DNA of 6,205 nt from CAADGU01 sp964581605 (GCA_964581605.1 CAZOPF010000184.1:1-6205); one strand, 5' to 3'; counted from the first letter of the stretch, positions 1 to 6,037 are shown. The notes: generated by a model not told the origin, from the letters alone. Numbers and translations: made by a program.

Positions 1-52
1 TTGGTAATTAGCCGCTTCAATTACTTAATTACCCAATTACCCAATCGCTAAC
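1..52 (+). repeat. Left arm of a 52-bp inverted repeat with AATTACCC octamer units
   Basis: The first 52 bases are the reverse complement of 6151-6202 with a single mismatch (position 46, C instead of T); the first 45 bases match without error. The core is a period-8 series (AATTACTT, AATTACCC, AATTACCC) after a GC-richer piece, TAGCCGCTTC. GGTAATTA at 3-10 can pair with TAATTACC at 26-33, so the arm can itself fold. It ends 5 bases before the Shine-Dalgarno sequence of the next gene. A related shorter copy lies at 5452-5476. It runs to the window edge, so its true outer limit is unknown. It could be a dispersed intergenic repeat family or the terminal repeat of a larger element; no transposase is present to favour the latter. 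Confidence 0.85.
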
Positions 53-70
53 TTACTGGAGGAGGCCATC

Positions 71-2521
71 ATGTGCAAACGACTATTGATATTAGCAATC
101 GGTATAACATGTCCATTTTTGGTATTAGATGTCCTGTTGACCACTCATTTGCAGGCAGCAGGTAGTTCACCACTGCTCATTGATGCGGTTTTATACGATG
201 GCTATGAATCTGGTGATGCTGATGAGGCTGTGCGTATCCGCAATGTGAGCGCCGGTATCGTGGATATTTCCGGCTGGCAGTTGAACGATGGCGAAGGTTC
301 AACGGCCGTCATTCCTTATACCACCACCCTCGCTTCCGGCCAGACTGCCTGGCTGGCCAAGGAAGGCACAGCTTTTCAGCGTCAGTTTGGCTTTGTGCCC
401 AACTTTGAACATACAGATTCCTTGCCCGGCGTACCGAACCTGAGCGGGAGCTGGCCCATCCTGGCGAATACAGGCGATCAGGTGATGCTGCTGGATGCGG
501 CTGGCTCGCAAATGGATTGTCTGGCCTATGAAGATAACCCGGATGAAGATTGTGGCAGCGGGTGGGTAGGCACGGCCGTATCCCCTTACGCCCCCAACAC
601 CAGTTTTGCCAATGAAGGGCAAATCCTCTACCGTGCCCCCGACCAACAGACAGGAATGCCTCTGCCAGATACCAACCGTGCCGCCGACTGGGCCCAGGGG
701 AATGACGATGTGAGTATCGGCCGAAAAGTGCAGTTCCCCGGCTGGGATTTGGACGAATTCTTTTGGACGATGCAGGTAACGGAAACGGCCTTACTCACCA
801 TCGCCATTGCCCCAGACAATGCCTATAACGCCATCGTCAACCAGATTCATAGCGCCCAAACCAGCATCCAGATGGAAACCCAAACCTTTGAGAATGTGGC
901 CATCATGGAAGCATTAGTAGCTGCCCGGCAGCGGGGCGTGGCCATCACCATTCTCATGGAGGCTGAACCGGCCGGCGGTGTGTCTGACCAGGAGCGGTAC
1001 ATTTGCCAGCAATTAGCCAATGTCGGCGCGTCCTGTTGGTTCATGTTTAACGATAGCGACCAGGACATTTATGACCGCTACACCTACATTCATGCCAAAT
1101 TCATCCTCATTGACGGCGAACGGGTGATTGTCTCCAGTGAGAACCTTAGCCCGCGCAGCCTGCCAGATGATGATAAAAGTGATGGCACCTGGGGCAGGCG
1201 TGGCGTGTTGCTCATTACCGACGCGCCTGGCGTTGTGAGCCATGTTCAATCTATTTTTGATCGTGATTTTGCCCCGGCCGCTCACGTGGACATAACCGGC
1301 ACACATCTCATTGGCGCACCGCCACCAGGCTTCATCCCGGTCACCCACACGGGCGGCATCACCTACCCGGTGCGCTATTTTGTGCCAACGGCCGTACACG
1401 GCACATTCGCTTTTGAACTGGTGCAATCCCCCGAAAACAGCCTGCGCTCCCAGGATGCCCTGCTGGGCATGGTGAGCCGGGCCGGGGACGGAGATGTGGT
1501 GTTGGTGCAGCAGTTAGAGGAACGGCCGTATTGGGGTTCTTCCCTTTCCAATCCCAACGATGACCCCAACCCACGACTGGAAGCCTATATCGCCGCCGCC
1601 CGACGTGGCGCAACTGTTCGGCTGTTGCTAGACAGTTTTTTCGATACCGGCAACCCGGTGAGCAACAGCGCCACCTGCACTTATGTCAATATACTGGCGG
1701 CCACTGAATCATTAGACATGGCCTGTAAAACTGGCAACCCCACCGGCTTAGGCATTCACAACAAAATGGTGCTGGTGTGGGCCAACGGCCGGGGGTATGT
1801 CCATGTAGGCAGCATTAACGGTTCTGAGCTGGCCAGCAAAGGCAACCGTGAATTAGCCCTACAAGTACAATCCGATGCCGCCTACACTTTATTGGCGCAA
1901 ATGTTTGGCGGCGATTGGGGATATCGCCTTCACCTGCCCATCCTCTTAAACAATTATTACCCCCCGGCCCGCCACATCCTCATCAGCGAACTGTTATACA
2001 ACCCTGGCGGGGCCGAAGATGACAAAGAATTCATTGAACTGGTAAACCCTACAGGCCATCTGGTTAATCTGACCAGCTTCAGTGTGGGTGATGCCGTGAA
2101 TCCTACTGATTTTGAAGATGTGCGCCGTTTTCCGGCCGGCGTGCAAATTGCGCCCGGCGAAGCCCTGGTGATTGCCACCGCAGCGACTTCATTTAATGCC
2201 GAATACGGTTTCAACCCAGATTTTGAAATTTTAGATACCGACCCCCTGGTACCGGACATGATAGATGATCTGGCCTGGGGTGATCCCAACACATTCTTGC
2301 GTTTGGGAAATAGCGGTGATGAAATTATCTTGCGCGATCCTAACAATCAGGTGGTGGATGCTATCGCCTATGGCACAGGTCTGTTTCCGGGCGTTGTCAG
2401 TTGCAACTTGGCAGCTACATCAAACATCAGCCTGGAACGATATCCTTATTGGGTGGATCGCGATGATTGTCTGGTTGATTTCAGGGAATGGGCATTCCCC
2501 AACCCAGGAACATTGCCGTAA
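71..2521 (+). CDS. Secreted phospholipase D-like protein with N- and C-terminal lamin-tail domains
   Basis: This 816-residue protein is predicted to be exported. CKR is followed by a hydrophobic stretch (about 5-24) and probable signal peptidase cleavage near A29-A30; Cys14 is not in a good lipobox. Residues about 34-155 form a lamin-tail domain (the 'DISGWQLND' strand and 'LANTGDQVMLLD' are typical). Residues about 245-610 form a phospholipase D region. HKD motif 1 is H341-x-K343-x4-D348 followed by SSEN. HKD motif 2 is H563-x-K565 with the usual Asp replaced by Trp570, then GSIN (580-583). A second lamin-tail domain covers about 635-805 (FIELVNPTG, 'LGNSGDEIILRD'). All eight cysteines of the mature chain fall in close pairs (150/161, 312/322, 536/552, 778/800), which fits extracellular disulfides. 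PLD-family enzymes cut phosphodiester bonds in lipids or nucleic acids, and lamin-tail domains often accompany secreted nucleases, so an extracellular phosphodiesterase is likely but the substrate is unknown. GGAGGAGG at 58-65 is 5 bases before ATG. Confidence 0.85.
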   Translation: MCKRLLILAIGITCPFLVLDVLLTTHLQAAGSSPLLIDAVLYDGYESGDADEAVRIRNVSAGIVDISGWQLNDGEGSTAVIPYTTTLASGQTAWLAKEGTAFQRQFGFVPNFEHTDSLPGVPNLSGSWPILANTGDQVMLLDAAGSQMDCLAYEDNPDEDCGSGWVGTAVSPYAPNTSFANEGQILYRAPDQQTGMPLPDTNRAADWAQGNDDVSIGRKVQFPGWDLDEFFWTMQVTETALLTIAIAPDNAYNAIVNQIHSAQTSIQMETQTFENVAIMEALVAARQRGVAITILMEAEPAGGVSDQERYICQQLANVGASCWFMFNDSDQDIYDRYTYIHAKFILIDGERVIVSSENLSPRSLPDDDKSDGTWGRRGVLLITDAPGVVSHVQSIFDRDFAPAAHVDITGTHLIGAPPPGFIPVTHTGGITYPVRYFVPTAVHGTFAFELVQSPENSLRSQDALLGMVSRAGDGDVVLVQQLEERPYWGSSLSNPNDDPNPRLEAYIAAARRGATVRLLLDSFFDTGNPVSNSATCTYVNILAATESLDMACKTGNPTGLGIHNKMVLVWANGRGYVHVGSINGSELASKGNRELALQVQSDAAYTLLAQMFGGDWGYRLHLPILLNNYYPPARHILISELLYNPGGAEDDKEFIELVNPTGHLVNLTSFSVGDAVNPTDFEDVRRFPAGVQIAPGEALVIATAATSFNAEYGFNPDFEILDTDPLVPDMIDDLAWGDPNTFLRLGNSGDEIILRDPNNQVVDAIAYGTGLFPGVVSCNLAATSNISLERYPYWVDRDDCLVDFREWAFPNPGTLP

Positions 2522-2528
2522 AATGAAA

Positions 2529-2548
2529 AACCTGCCATATGGCAGGTT
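2529..2548. terminator. Perfect 20-bp palindrome, shared convergent terminator
   Basis: AACCTGCCAT is followed directly by its reverse complement, giving a stem of about 8 bp around an ATAT centre. On the minus strand the stem runs into TTTTTCATTTTA, a good Rho-independent signal for the small peptide gene, which ends 36 bases away. On the plus strand it starts 8 bases after the stop of the PLD gene but is followed only by CCTAATC, so termination in that direction should be weaker. Confidence 0.75.
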
Positions 2549-2584
2549 CCTAATCAATGCAGCAGTGGAAAATACTATAGAGGA

Positions 2585-2761
2585 TTAGTCATCACCAAAT
2601 AAATCCGCAGGGTCTACTACCGAAGTGCTACCATCAGGAACAGGAAAAGGTGAACCAGCACGAGTGCTAATTTTTCCTTTATAGATGATGGTGGGTGGTT
2701 CATATGGGGTACGGTCATCCTTATTTACTTCTTGAACATCATTCCCTGTCGCGTTTTTCAT
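2585..2761 (-). CDS. Small lasso-type RiPP precursor peptide (TRAGSP family), orphan
   Basis: This 58-residue peptide is preceded by AGGAGG (2768-2773) six bases before ATG, by a near-consensus promoter (2882-2910), and followed by a terminator (2529-2548). Lasso leaders carry a Y-x2-P-x-L-x3-G motif followed by Thr shortly before the core. Here Y20-E-P-P23-T-I25-I-Y-K-G29 fits with Ile for Leu, and Thr33 follows four residues after Gly29 instead of the usual six. The segment 'ISTRAGSP' (31-38) resembles the AGSP junction of peptides labelled 'lasso RiPP family leader peptide-containing'. If cleavage follows R34, Thr33 is at -2, Ala35 is residue 1 and Asp43 residue 9; if it follows A35, Gly36 is 1 and Asp43 is 8. 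Both geometries suit a lasso ring. The tail ends DPADLFGDD. No cyclase, protease or RRE gene is in the window. That it is a real gene seems firm; the lasso assignment is inference from memory of the family. Confidence 0.75.
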   Translation of the reverse strand: MKNATGNDVQEVNKDDRTPYEPPTIIYKGKISTRAGSPFPVPDGSTSVVDPADLFGDD

Positions 2762-2830
2762 ACCTTTCCTCCTTAGTACGGATTAATTAACGGATTGGCG
2801 CACCTCTGATTATCATTTTACTTTACACGT

Positions 2831-2859
2831 AGAATAAGGTAAAGGCACACACTTAACAA
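2831..2859 (-). promoter_or_regulatory. Possible secondary promoter of the peptide gene
   Basis: On the minus strand TTGTTA (2854-2859) is 17 bases from TATTCT (2831-2836), each matching the sigma-70 consensus at four of six positions. It lies inside the leader produced by the stronger promoter at 2882-2910. The region is AT-rich, so a chance match is possible. Confidence 0.25.
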
Positions 2860-2881
2860 AATATAAAAAAAACGTAAAGCA

Positions 2882-2910
2882 ATTATCTTCAAGTTGGGCA
2901 AAAGTGTCAA
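2882..2910 (-). promoter_or_regulatory. Sigma-70 promoter of the peptide gene
   Basis: On the minus strand a perfect -35 box TTGACA (2905-2910) is followed after exactly 17 bases by GATAAT (2882-2887), five of six matches to TATAAT. Transcription would begin near 2875, leaving a leader of about 114 bases before the ATG at 2761. The leader is AT-rich, including a run of eight T. This near-consensus promoter is good evidence that the short gene is expressed independently of nrdJ, which is closed off by the hairpin at 2978-3006. Confidence 0.7.
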
Positions 2911-2926
2911 CCTGACTTACCGCTAC

Positions 2927-2950
2927 TTTGTAAGCTACACGGCTTACAAA
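2927..2950. promoter_or_regulatory. Operator-like inverted repeat upstream of the peptide promoter
   Basis: TTTGTAAGC and its exact complement GCTTACAAA are separated by six bases. No T-run follows on either strand, so it does not look like a terminator. It ends 16 bases upstream of the -35 box at 2905-2910, where an activator or repressor could bind. The regulator is unknown, and a simple RNA hairpin at the end of nrdJ read-through transcripts is the alternative. Confidence 0.45.
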
Positions 2951-2977
2951 AGTCCTGGCGTTATGCTCACAAAAACG

Positions 2978-3006
2978 AAAGCGGTTGGCTATGTGCCAAC
3001 CGCTTT
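2978..3006. terminator. Bidirectional Rho-independent terminator after nrdJ
   Basis: A perfect 12-bp stem, AAAGCGGTTGGC with GCCAACCGCTTT, encloses a five-base loop (2990-2994). On the minus strand it lies 27 bases past the nrdJ stop and is followed by CGTTTTTG. On the plus strand it runs into TTTTGTT. It should end nrdJ transcripts and insulate the peptide gene. Confidence 0.85.
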
Positions 3007-3033
3007 TGTTATCGTTGTGGAATCTTACCTGGT

Positions 3034-5364
3034 TTATATATCACAATTACCGGCCAGGCAGGCCAGTTCCTGAGCGGCCGTCGTCAAATCTTCCTCTTCA
3101 TACCGATAAATTTTGGAGAAATCAATTTCTGGGAAGCGGGCGGCCAACTGTTCATACTCTTCCTGGCCGATTTCCACATAGGGCATCTGGTCGTATTGGG
3201 CGTCGAAGGCGGGCAGAAAGGCCATGCCGCCAATCTTGTCTTGATGTTCCCAAACCCAGCGGATGATGTCTAACACTTCGTTGGGTTGGTAGGTGATGGT
3301 GACGCTGGGGTTGTGTTCGGTGTAGTGGATTTTGTTTTGTAGCCAGAATTCACACTGTTGCAGAGCGGTGCGATCATTGCGGGTCACGGCCGTTGCTGGC
3401 GACTTCACCGGGAAATGCACCACCCAGGTAATGGCCGTATCCCTCGTTTGCCCGTTTTCCGGGTCCATGGGCGCACCTGCATCTTGCAACACTTTGAAGA
3501 CCGGCGAATGTGCCCCCACGCGCACATTGCGGATGTAATAAGGCGACCAGCGGGCATGAAGCCCAGAGGAAGAATCTACCAACTGTGACGAATTGCCAGA
3601 AGGCTTAACACACGTCACCGAAGCCGATTGTTTGATCCCTAACAGGTCCGCATAGACACGGTTCGTTTCCACCGCCACTGTGCGCAGACGTGATAACACA
3701 TCGGGCTCTTGCACCGTCAGGCTGTCCATCTGTCCATTCAGGTCCACACCCAGCAGCCGTTCTTCTTCGCAGTTTTTCTGCCATTCCTGGCGCAGACCGG
3801 GGAAATAGGTAGCCATAGATTGGATGGTGCCGATGATGGCGGCCAGTTCCACCTTATCGCGCAGGCTCTCGTAGGTGTCGTCGGCGCGGGCAATGGCGCT
3901 GGTGAGATTGCAGAACTGGTACGGTCTCAATGCGATCTCACCACATGGATTTGTGCCGAACTCAGCGATGGCCCGCCGTGATGGGCGGTTTTCTACGGCC
4001 GCCCGCCGATTAAAGATGCCCGGTTCACCCCGCCCCGATTCCACCATGTCCAGCACAAAGCGGGTGATTTCCGCCTGGCTCAGTTCCCGGCTGGGCCAAA
4101 CGGCCGAGTTGTTGGCGTTCCAGCGTTGGCTGTTGTTGCGCCAGAAGTCGCCATCTTTGCAATGGCGCATTTCCAGGTCATCGTAGTCAAAAAGGGAGAT
4201 CATGGCCGTGCGGCGCACGCCACCGGAAACGGCCGCATTACCCACGGCACACATGATGTCATGGGCATCTAACGGCCGTAAAAAACTCCCCTGCCGCGCA
4301 ATAATCCGTCCCCGTGCAAAGTCCAGCATCTGCCGCAGCGGTTCCGGGCCAGAAGCCCGCCCGCCCTTCACCCGCAAGGGCGCACCCGCGGGCCGCACTT
4401 CCGAAAAATCAAACTTCACATCTTCCCCATTGAACCAGGCCGTCAGGCCGGTACGCAGGGCGTCGGCCCACCCTTCGGACGTGTCTTTGACAACCAATGT
4501 GGGGGCCGGTTTGCCGGATTGCCGCATAATGCGCGGGAACTGCTCCACATATTGCCGCTCCACCGAAAAGCCAACACCGCAGCCGCTCATGGAGATGATG
4601 AGCGCCTCCACGAAGGAGTCAATGCTGTCTACGGGCATGTAGGAGCAGTTGTAGATGGCAATGTTGTTGCGGCGGGCGGCGGGGCCGGCCATGGCCAGCA
4701 GCCGCATGGAGGGCATCACTTTCATTTGTAAAATGCCTTGCCGGATGCGGTCGTAGACGGCGGCGGGCAGCCGATAATCAGACAATTCCCGCAAATAATC
4801 CACCGCCCGATTCACTGTTTCCAGCCACGTTTCACGGCGGCCAAGTTCATAGTTGAAGCGGGAATACTTGTCATAAAATTGGAATTTTTGCAGTTGCGTA
4901 GGGAAGTATGGGTCAGATTCGGCAAACGCTTCGCGCACCTCGGCCGGGACGGGGCGTTTGGCGCGGATTTTGGCATGTTCGGCGCGGTAGAGGATGTAAT
5001 GTTTGGCCGCTTCATATTCACCGGCCGCTTGCAGCACCATTTCCACAATGTCTTGCACCCCTTCCACAGTAGGCAGGTCAAATTTGGCAGCAACGACGTT
5101 GACTACCTGGTGGGTGATAGCGTCAAGGGAAGTTTTGGGTTCCTGCCCCAGGCTGGCAAAACAGCGTTCCAGGGCGTTGTGGATAAGCTGATCGTTGAAG
5201 GGGACGATACGGCCGTCGCGCTTCACAATGCTCGTCGGCACCGCCACCTTAAAGTAGATGCTGTCCGCGCCCAGTTCATGTTTGCCATTTTTGCTATGAG
5301 CGCCATTTTTAGGCGGGTTGGCCTTTTTTAACGCCTGAACTTGCACATTTTGCATATCTGACAT
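3034..5364 (-). CDS. nrdJ: Class II (adenosylcobalamin-dependent) ribonucleotide reductase with N-terminal ATP-cone
   Basis: This cytosolic 776-residue enzyme reduces ribonucleotides to deoxyribonucleotides, using a thiyl radical generated from coenzyme B12 and so working with or without oxygen. An ATP-cone (about 42-138, starting SIVKRDGRIVPF) provides overall ATP/dATP control. The catalytic barrel follows. C240 (YNCSY) and C485 are the probable active-site redox pair, and N472-P-C474-G-E476 holds the radical cysteine and the catalytic glutamate. The C474/E476/C485 spacing equals C408/E410/C419 of the Lactobacillus leichmannii triphosphate reductase. C769-x4-C774 at the extreme C terminus matches its C731/C736 pair, which relays electrons from thioredoxin. 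Also typical are SGCGVGFSVE (260-269) and WNANNSAVW. The family resemblance suggests triphosphate substrates. AAGGAG (5374-5379) lies nine bases before ATG; Met4 is a possible but less well placed start. It is downstream of nrdR by 108 bases on the same strand and ends at a strong terminator. No intein or frame break is seen. Confidence 0.95.
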   Translation of the reverse strand: MSDMQNVQVQALKKANPPKNGAHSKNGKHELGADSIYFKVAVPTSIVKRDGRIVPFNDQLIHNALERCFASLGQEPKTSLDAITHQVVNVVAAKFDLPTVEGVQDIVEMVLQAAGEYEAAKHYILYRAEHAKIRAKRPVPAEVREAFAESDPYFPTQLQKFQFYDKYSRFNYELGRRETWLETVNRAVDYLRELSDYRLPAAVYDRIRQGILQMKVMPSMRLLAMAGPAARRNNIAIYNCSYMPVDSIDSFVEALIISMSGCGVGFSVERQYVEQFPRIMRQSGKPAPTLVVKDTSEGWADALRTGLTAWFNGEDVKFDFSEVRPAGAPLRVKGGRASGPEPLRQMLDFARGRIIARQGSFLRPLDAHDIMCAVGNAAVSGGVRRTAMISLFDYDDLEMRHCKDGDFWRNNSQRWNANNSAVWPSRELSQAEITRFVLDMVESGRGEPGIFNRRAAVENRPSRRAIAEFGTNPCGEIALRPYQFCNLTSAIARADDTYESLRDKVELAAIIGTIQSMATYFPGLRQEWQKNCEEERLLGVDLNGQMDSLTVQEPDVLSRLRTVAVETNRVYADLLGIKQSASVTCVKPSGNSSQLVDSSSGLHARWSPYYIRNVRVGAHSPVFKVLQDAGAPMDPENGQTRDTAITWVVHFPVKSPATAVTRNDRTALQQCEFWLQNKIHYTEHNPSVTITYQPNEVLDIIRWVWEHQDKIGGMAFLPAFDAQYDQMPYVEIGQEEYEQLAARFPEIDFSKIYRYEEEDLTTAAQELACLAGNCDI

Positions 5365-5420
5365 GTTTCCTATCTCCTTGTGGTTATGGGTTTACAAAGT
5401 GAACAAACGTGACTTGTTAT

Positions 5421-5443
5421 GGTTGGTTTGGTGGGTAGGGTGG
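5421..5443 (+). other. G-rich tract between nrdR and nrdJ (possible G-quadruplex; C-rich in the transcript)
   Basis: The plus strand has six runs of two or three G separated by one to three bases, enough for a two-layer G-quadruplex. This strand is the template for nrdR-nrdJ transcription. The RNA would be C-rich and free of G across the same stretch, the kind of sequence Rho factor can load on. No ordinary terminator hairpin is visible in this spacer. Whether either property matters is unknown. Confidence 0.4.
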
Positions 5444-5451
5444 AGTAATCA

Positions 5452-5476
5452 GGTAATTACTCAATTACCCAATTAC
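5452..5476 (+). repeat. Internal AATTACCC octamer repeat overlapping the nrdR stop codon
   Basis: Three period-8 units, AATTACTC, AATTACCC and AATTAC, follow GG, closely resembling the core of the repeats at both window ends. The TAA stop of nrdR (5473-5475) is read out of the last unit on the minus strand. The GC-richer flank of the end repeats (TAGCCGCTTC) is absent, so this is a shorter or partial family member. Relative to the genes it flanks, it has the opposite orientation from the two terminal copies. Confidence 0.7.
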
Positions 5477-5928
5477 ATCTTCGTAGCGCGTAGCCGGTCT
5501 ATCTCTTTGCGAATCGCTTCCAGGTCATCCAGATTCAAATAAACGGTCACATAACGAATATAGGCTACTTCGTCCAACTCTTTCAGTTTTTCGATGACGG
5601 AGTCGCCCACGAATTTGCTGGGTACTTCCGGTTTGCCCAACTGTTGCAGTTCCGCTTCCACTTCGCCGGCAATGCGCTCAATGTCGGCCGCTGCTACCGG
5701 CCGTTTGGTGCAGGCAATCCGCAGACCGCTCATCAGCTTCTCGCGGGAAAACTCTTCGCGGGTGCCATCCTGCTTTACCAACAGGGGCGTAGCCAAAACG
5801 GGGCGTTCGTAGGAAGTAAACCGCTGTCCGCAATGGTCACACACCCGCCGCCGCCGGGTACCGCCGCGCAGGTCGTGGCTGGTATCAATGACGTTGGTTT
5901 TGGGATGGTGGCAGTATGGACAATGCAA
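5473..5928 (-). CDS. nrdR: Transcriptional repressor NrdR (zinc ribbon plus ATP-cone), TTG start
   Basis: NrdR represses ribonucleotide reductase operons when its ATP-cone binds ATP/dATP. Read from TTG at 5928, the protein has 151 residues, the normal family length, and opens MHCPYCHHPKTNVIDT, the usual NrdR start. Zinc ligands are C3, C6, C30 and C33, around the basic stretch RRRRVC (25-30). The ATP-cone covers about 49-139 (VKQDGTREEFSREKL; YIRYVTVYLNLDD). GGAGG (5934-5938) lies five bases before TTG. An in-frame ATG at 6039 would add 37 residues unlike any NrdR, across a stretch that holds NrdR boxes, and it would sit practically at the predicted transcription start. I therefore reject it, though leaderless initiation there cannot be excluded. 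Its stop lies in an octamer repeat. nrdJ follows after 108 bases on the same strand with no terminator hairpin between, so the two are probably co-transcribed and jointly repressed. Confidence 0.95.
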   Translation of the reverse strand: MHCPYCHHPKTNVIDTSHDLRGGTRRRRVCDHCGQRFTSYERPVLATPLLVKQDGTREEFSREKLMSGLRIACTKRPVAAADIERIAGEVEAELQQLGKPEVPSKFVGDSVIEKLKELDEVAYIRYVTVYLNLDDLEAIRKEIDRLRATKM

Positions 5929-5933
5929 AATAA

Positions 5934-5938
5934 CCTCC
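5934..5938 (-). promoter_or_regulatory. Ribosome binding site that fixes the nrdR start
   Basis: GGAGG on the minus strand, followed by T, stands five bases before the TTG codon at 5928, immediately before the conserved HCPYC sequence. This is the main sequence argument for TTG over the upstream in-frame ATG. Confidence 0.8.
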
Positions 5939-5950
5939 GGTTTGGGGCTA

Positions 5951-5966
5951 AACCCAGATATGGAGT
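5951..5966 (-). promoter_or_regulatory. Possible third, weaker NrdR box
   Basis: CCAGATATGG has the same outline as the two better boxes upstream. Its centre is 40 bp from the box at 5991-6006, close to four helical turns. It matches about 10 of 16 positions of the NrdR consensus (acaCwAtATaTwGtgt). It lies just upstream of the nrdR Shine-Dalgarno sequence. Confidence 0.4.
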
Positions 5967-5990
5967 GGTTCTCGTTAAAATGGCAAGAAA

Positions 5991-6006
5991 GTGCCATATA
6001 TGGTGC
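5991..6006 (-). promoter_or_regulatory. NrdR box (proximal member of a pair)
   Basis: The site is built on the perfect palindrome CCATATATGG followed by TGC. NrdR sites follow acaCwAtATaTwGtgt and usually come in pairs an integral number of helical turns apart. The centre here is 31 bp from that of the next box (three turns), and the two share CCATATwTGGTGC. It lies in the predicted nrdR leader, between promoter and start codon, which suggests autorepression and control of nrdJ. Confidence 0.7.
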
Positions 6007-6021
6007 TTGTTGTTGCTGAAT

Positions 6022-6037
6022 CCCCCATATTTGGTGC
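6022..6037 (-). promoter_or_regulatory. NrdR box (distal member of a pair)
   Basis: CCATATTTGGTGC repeats the box at 5991-6006 with one change in the core. It begins a few bases after the predicted transcription start near 6041, so bound NrdR would block promoter clearance. Confidence 0.7.

Noticed and set aside
104..115. Lipoprotein signal at Cys14 of the PLD protein
   Set aside because: The preceding residues (GIT-C) do not form a lipobox and the hydrophobic stretch continues past the cysteine.
2265..2588. 107-residue plus-strand ORF running past the PLD stop
   Set aside because: It overlaps the lamin-tail domain in another frame, crosses the terminator palindrome, and has no ribosome binding site or recognisable sequence.
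3031..3046. NrdR-box-like TTTATATATCAC at the nrdJ stop codon
   Set aside because: It lacks the flanking CC/GG pairs seen in the real boxes, has no partner at three turns, and lies at the 3' end of the gene.
4738..5331. 197-residue plus-strand ORF antisense to nrdJ
   Set aside because: It mirrors the well-conserved ATP-cone and early catalytic region of nrdJ; its composition is that of a frame shadow.
5365..5472. NrdR boxes, separate promoter or B12 riboswitch directly upstream of nrdJ
   Set aside because: No CCATATwTGG-like site or convincing -35/-10 pair is seen, and the 108-base spacer is too short and too unlike a cobalamin riboswitch.
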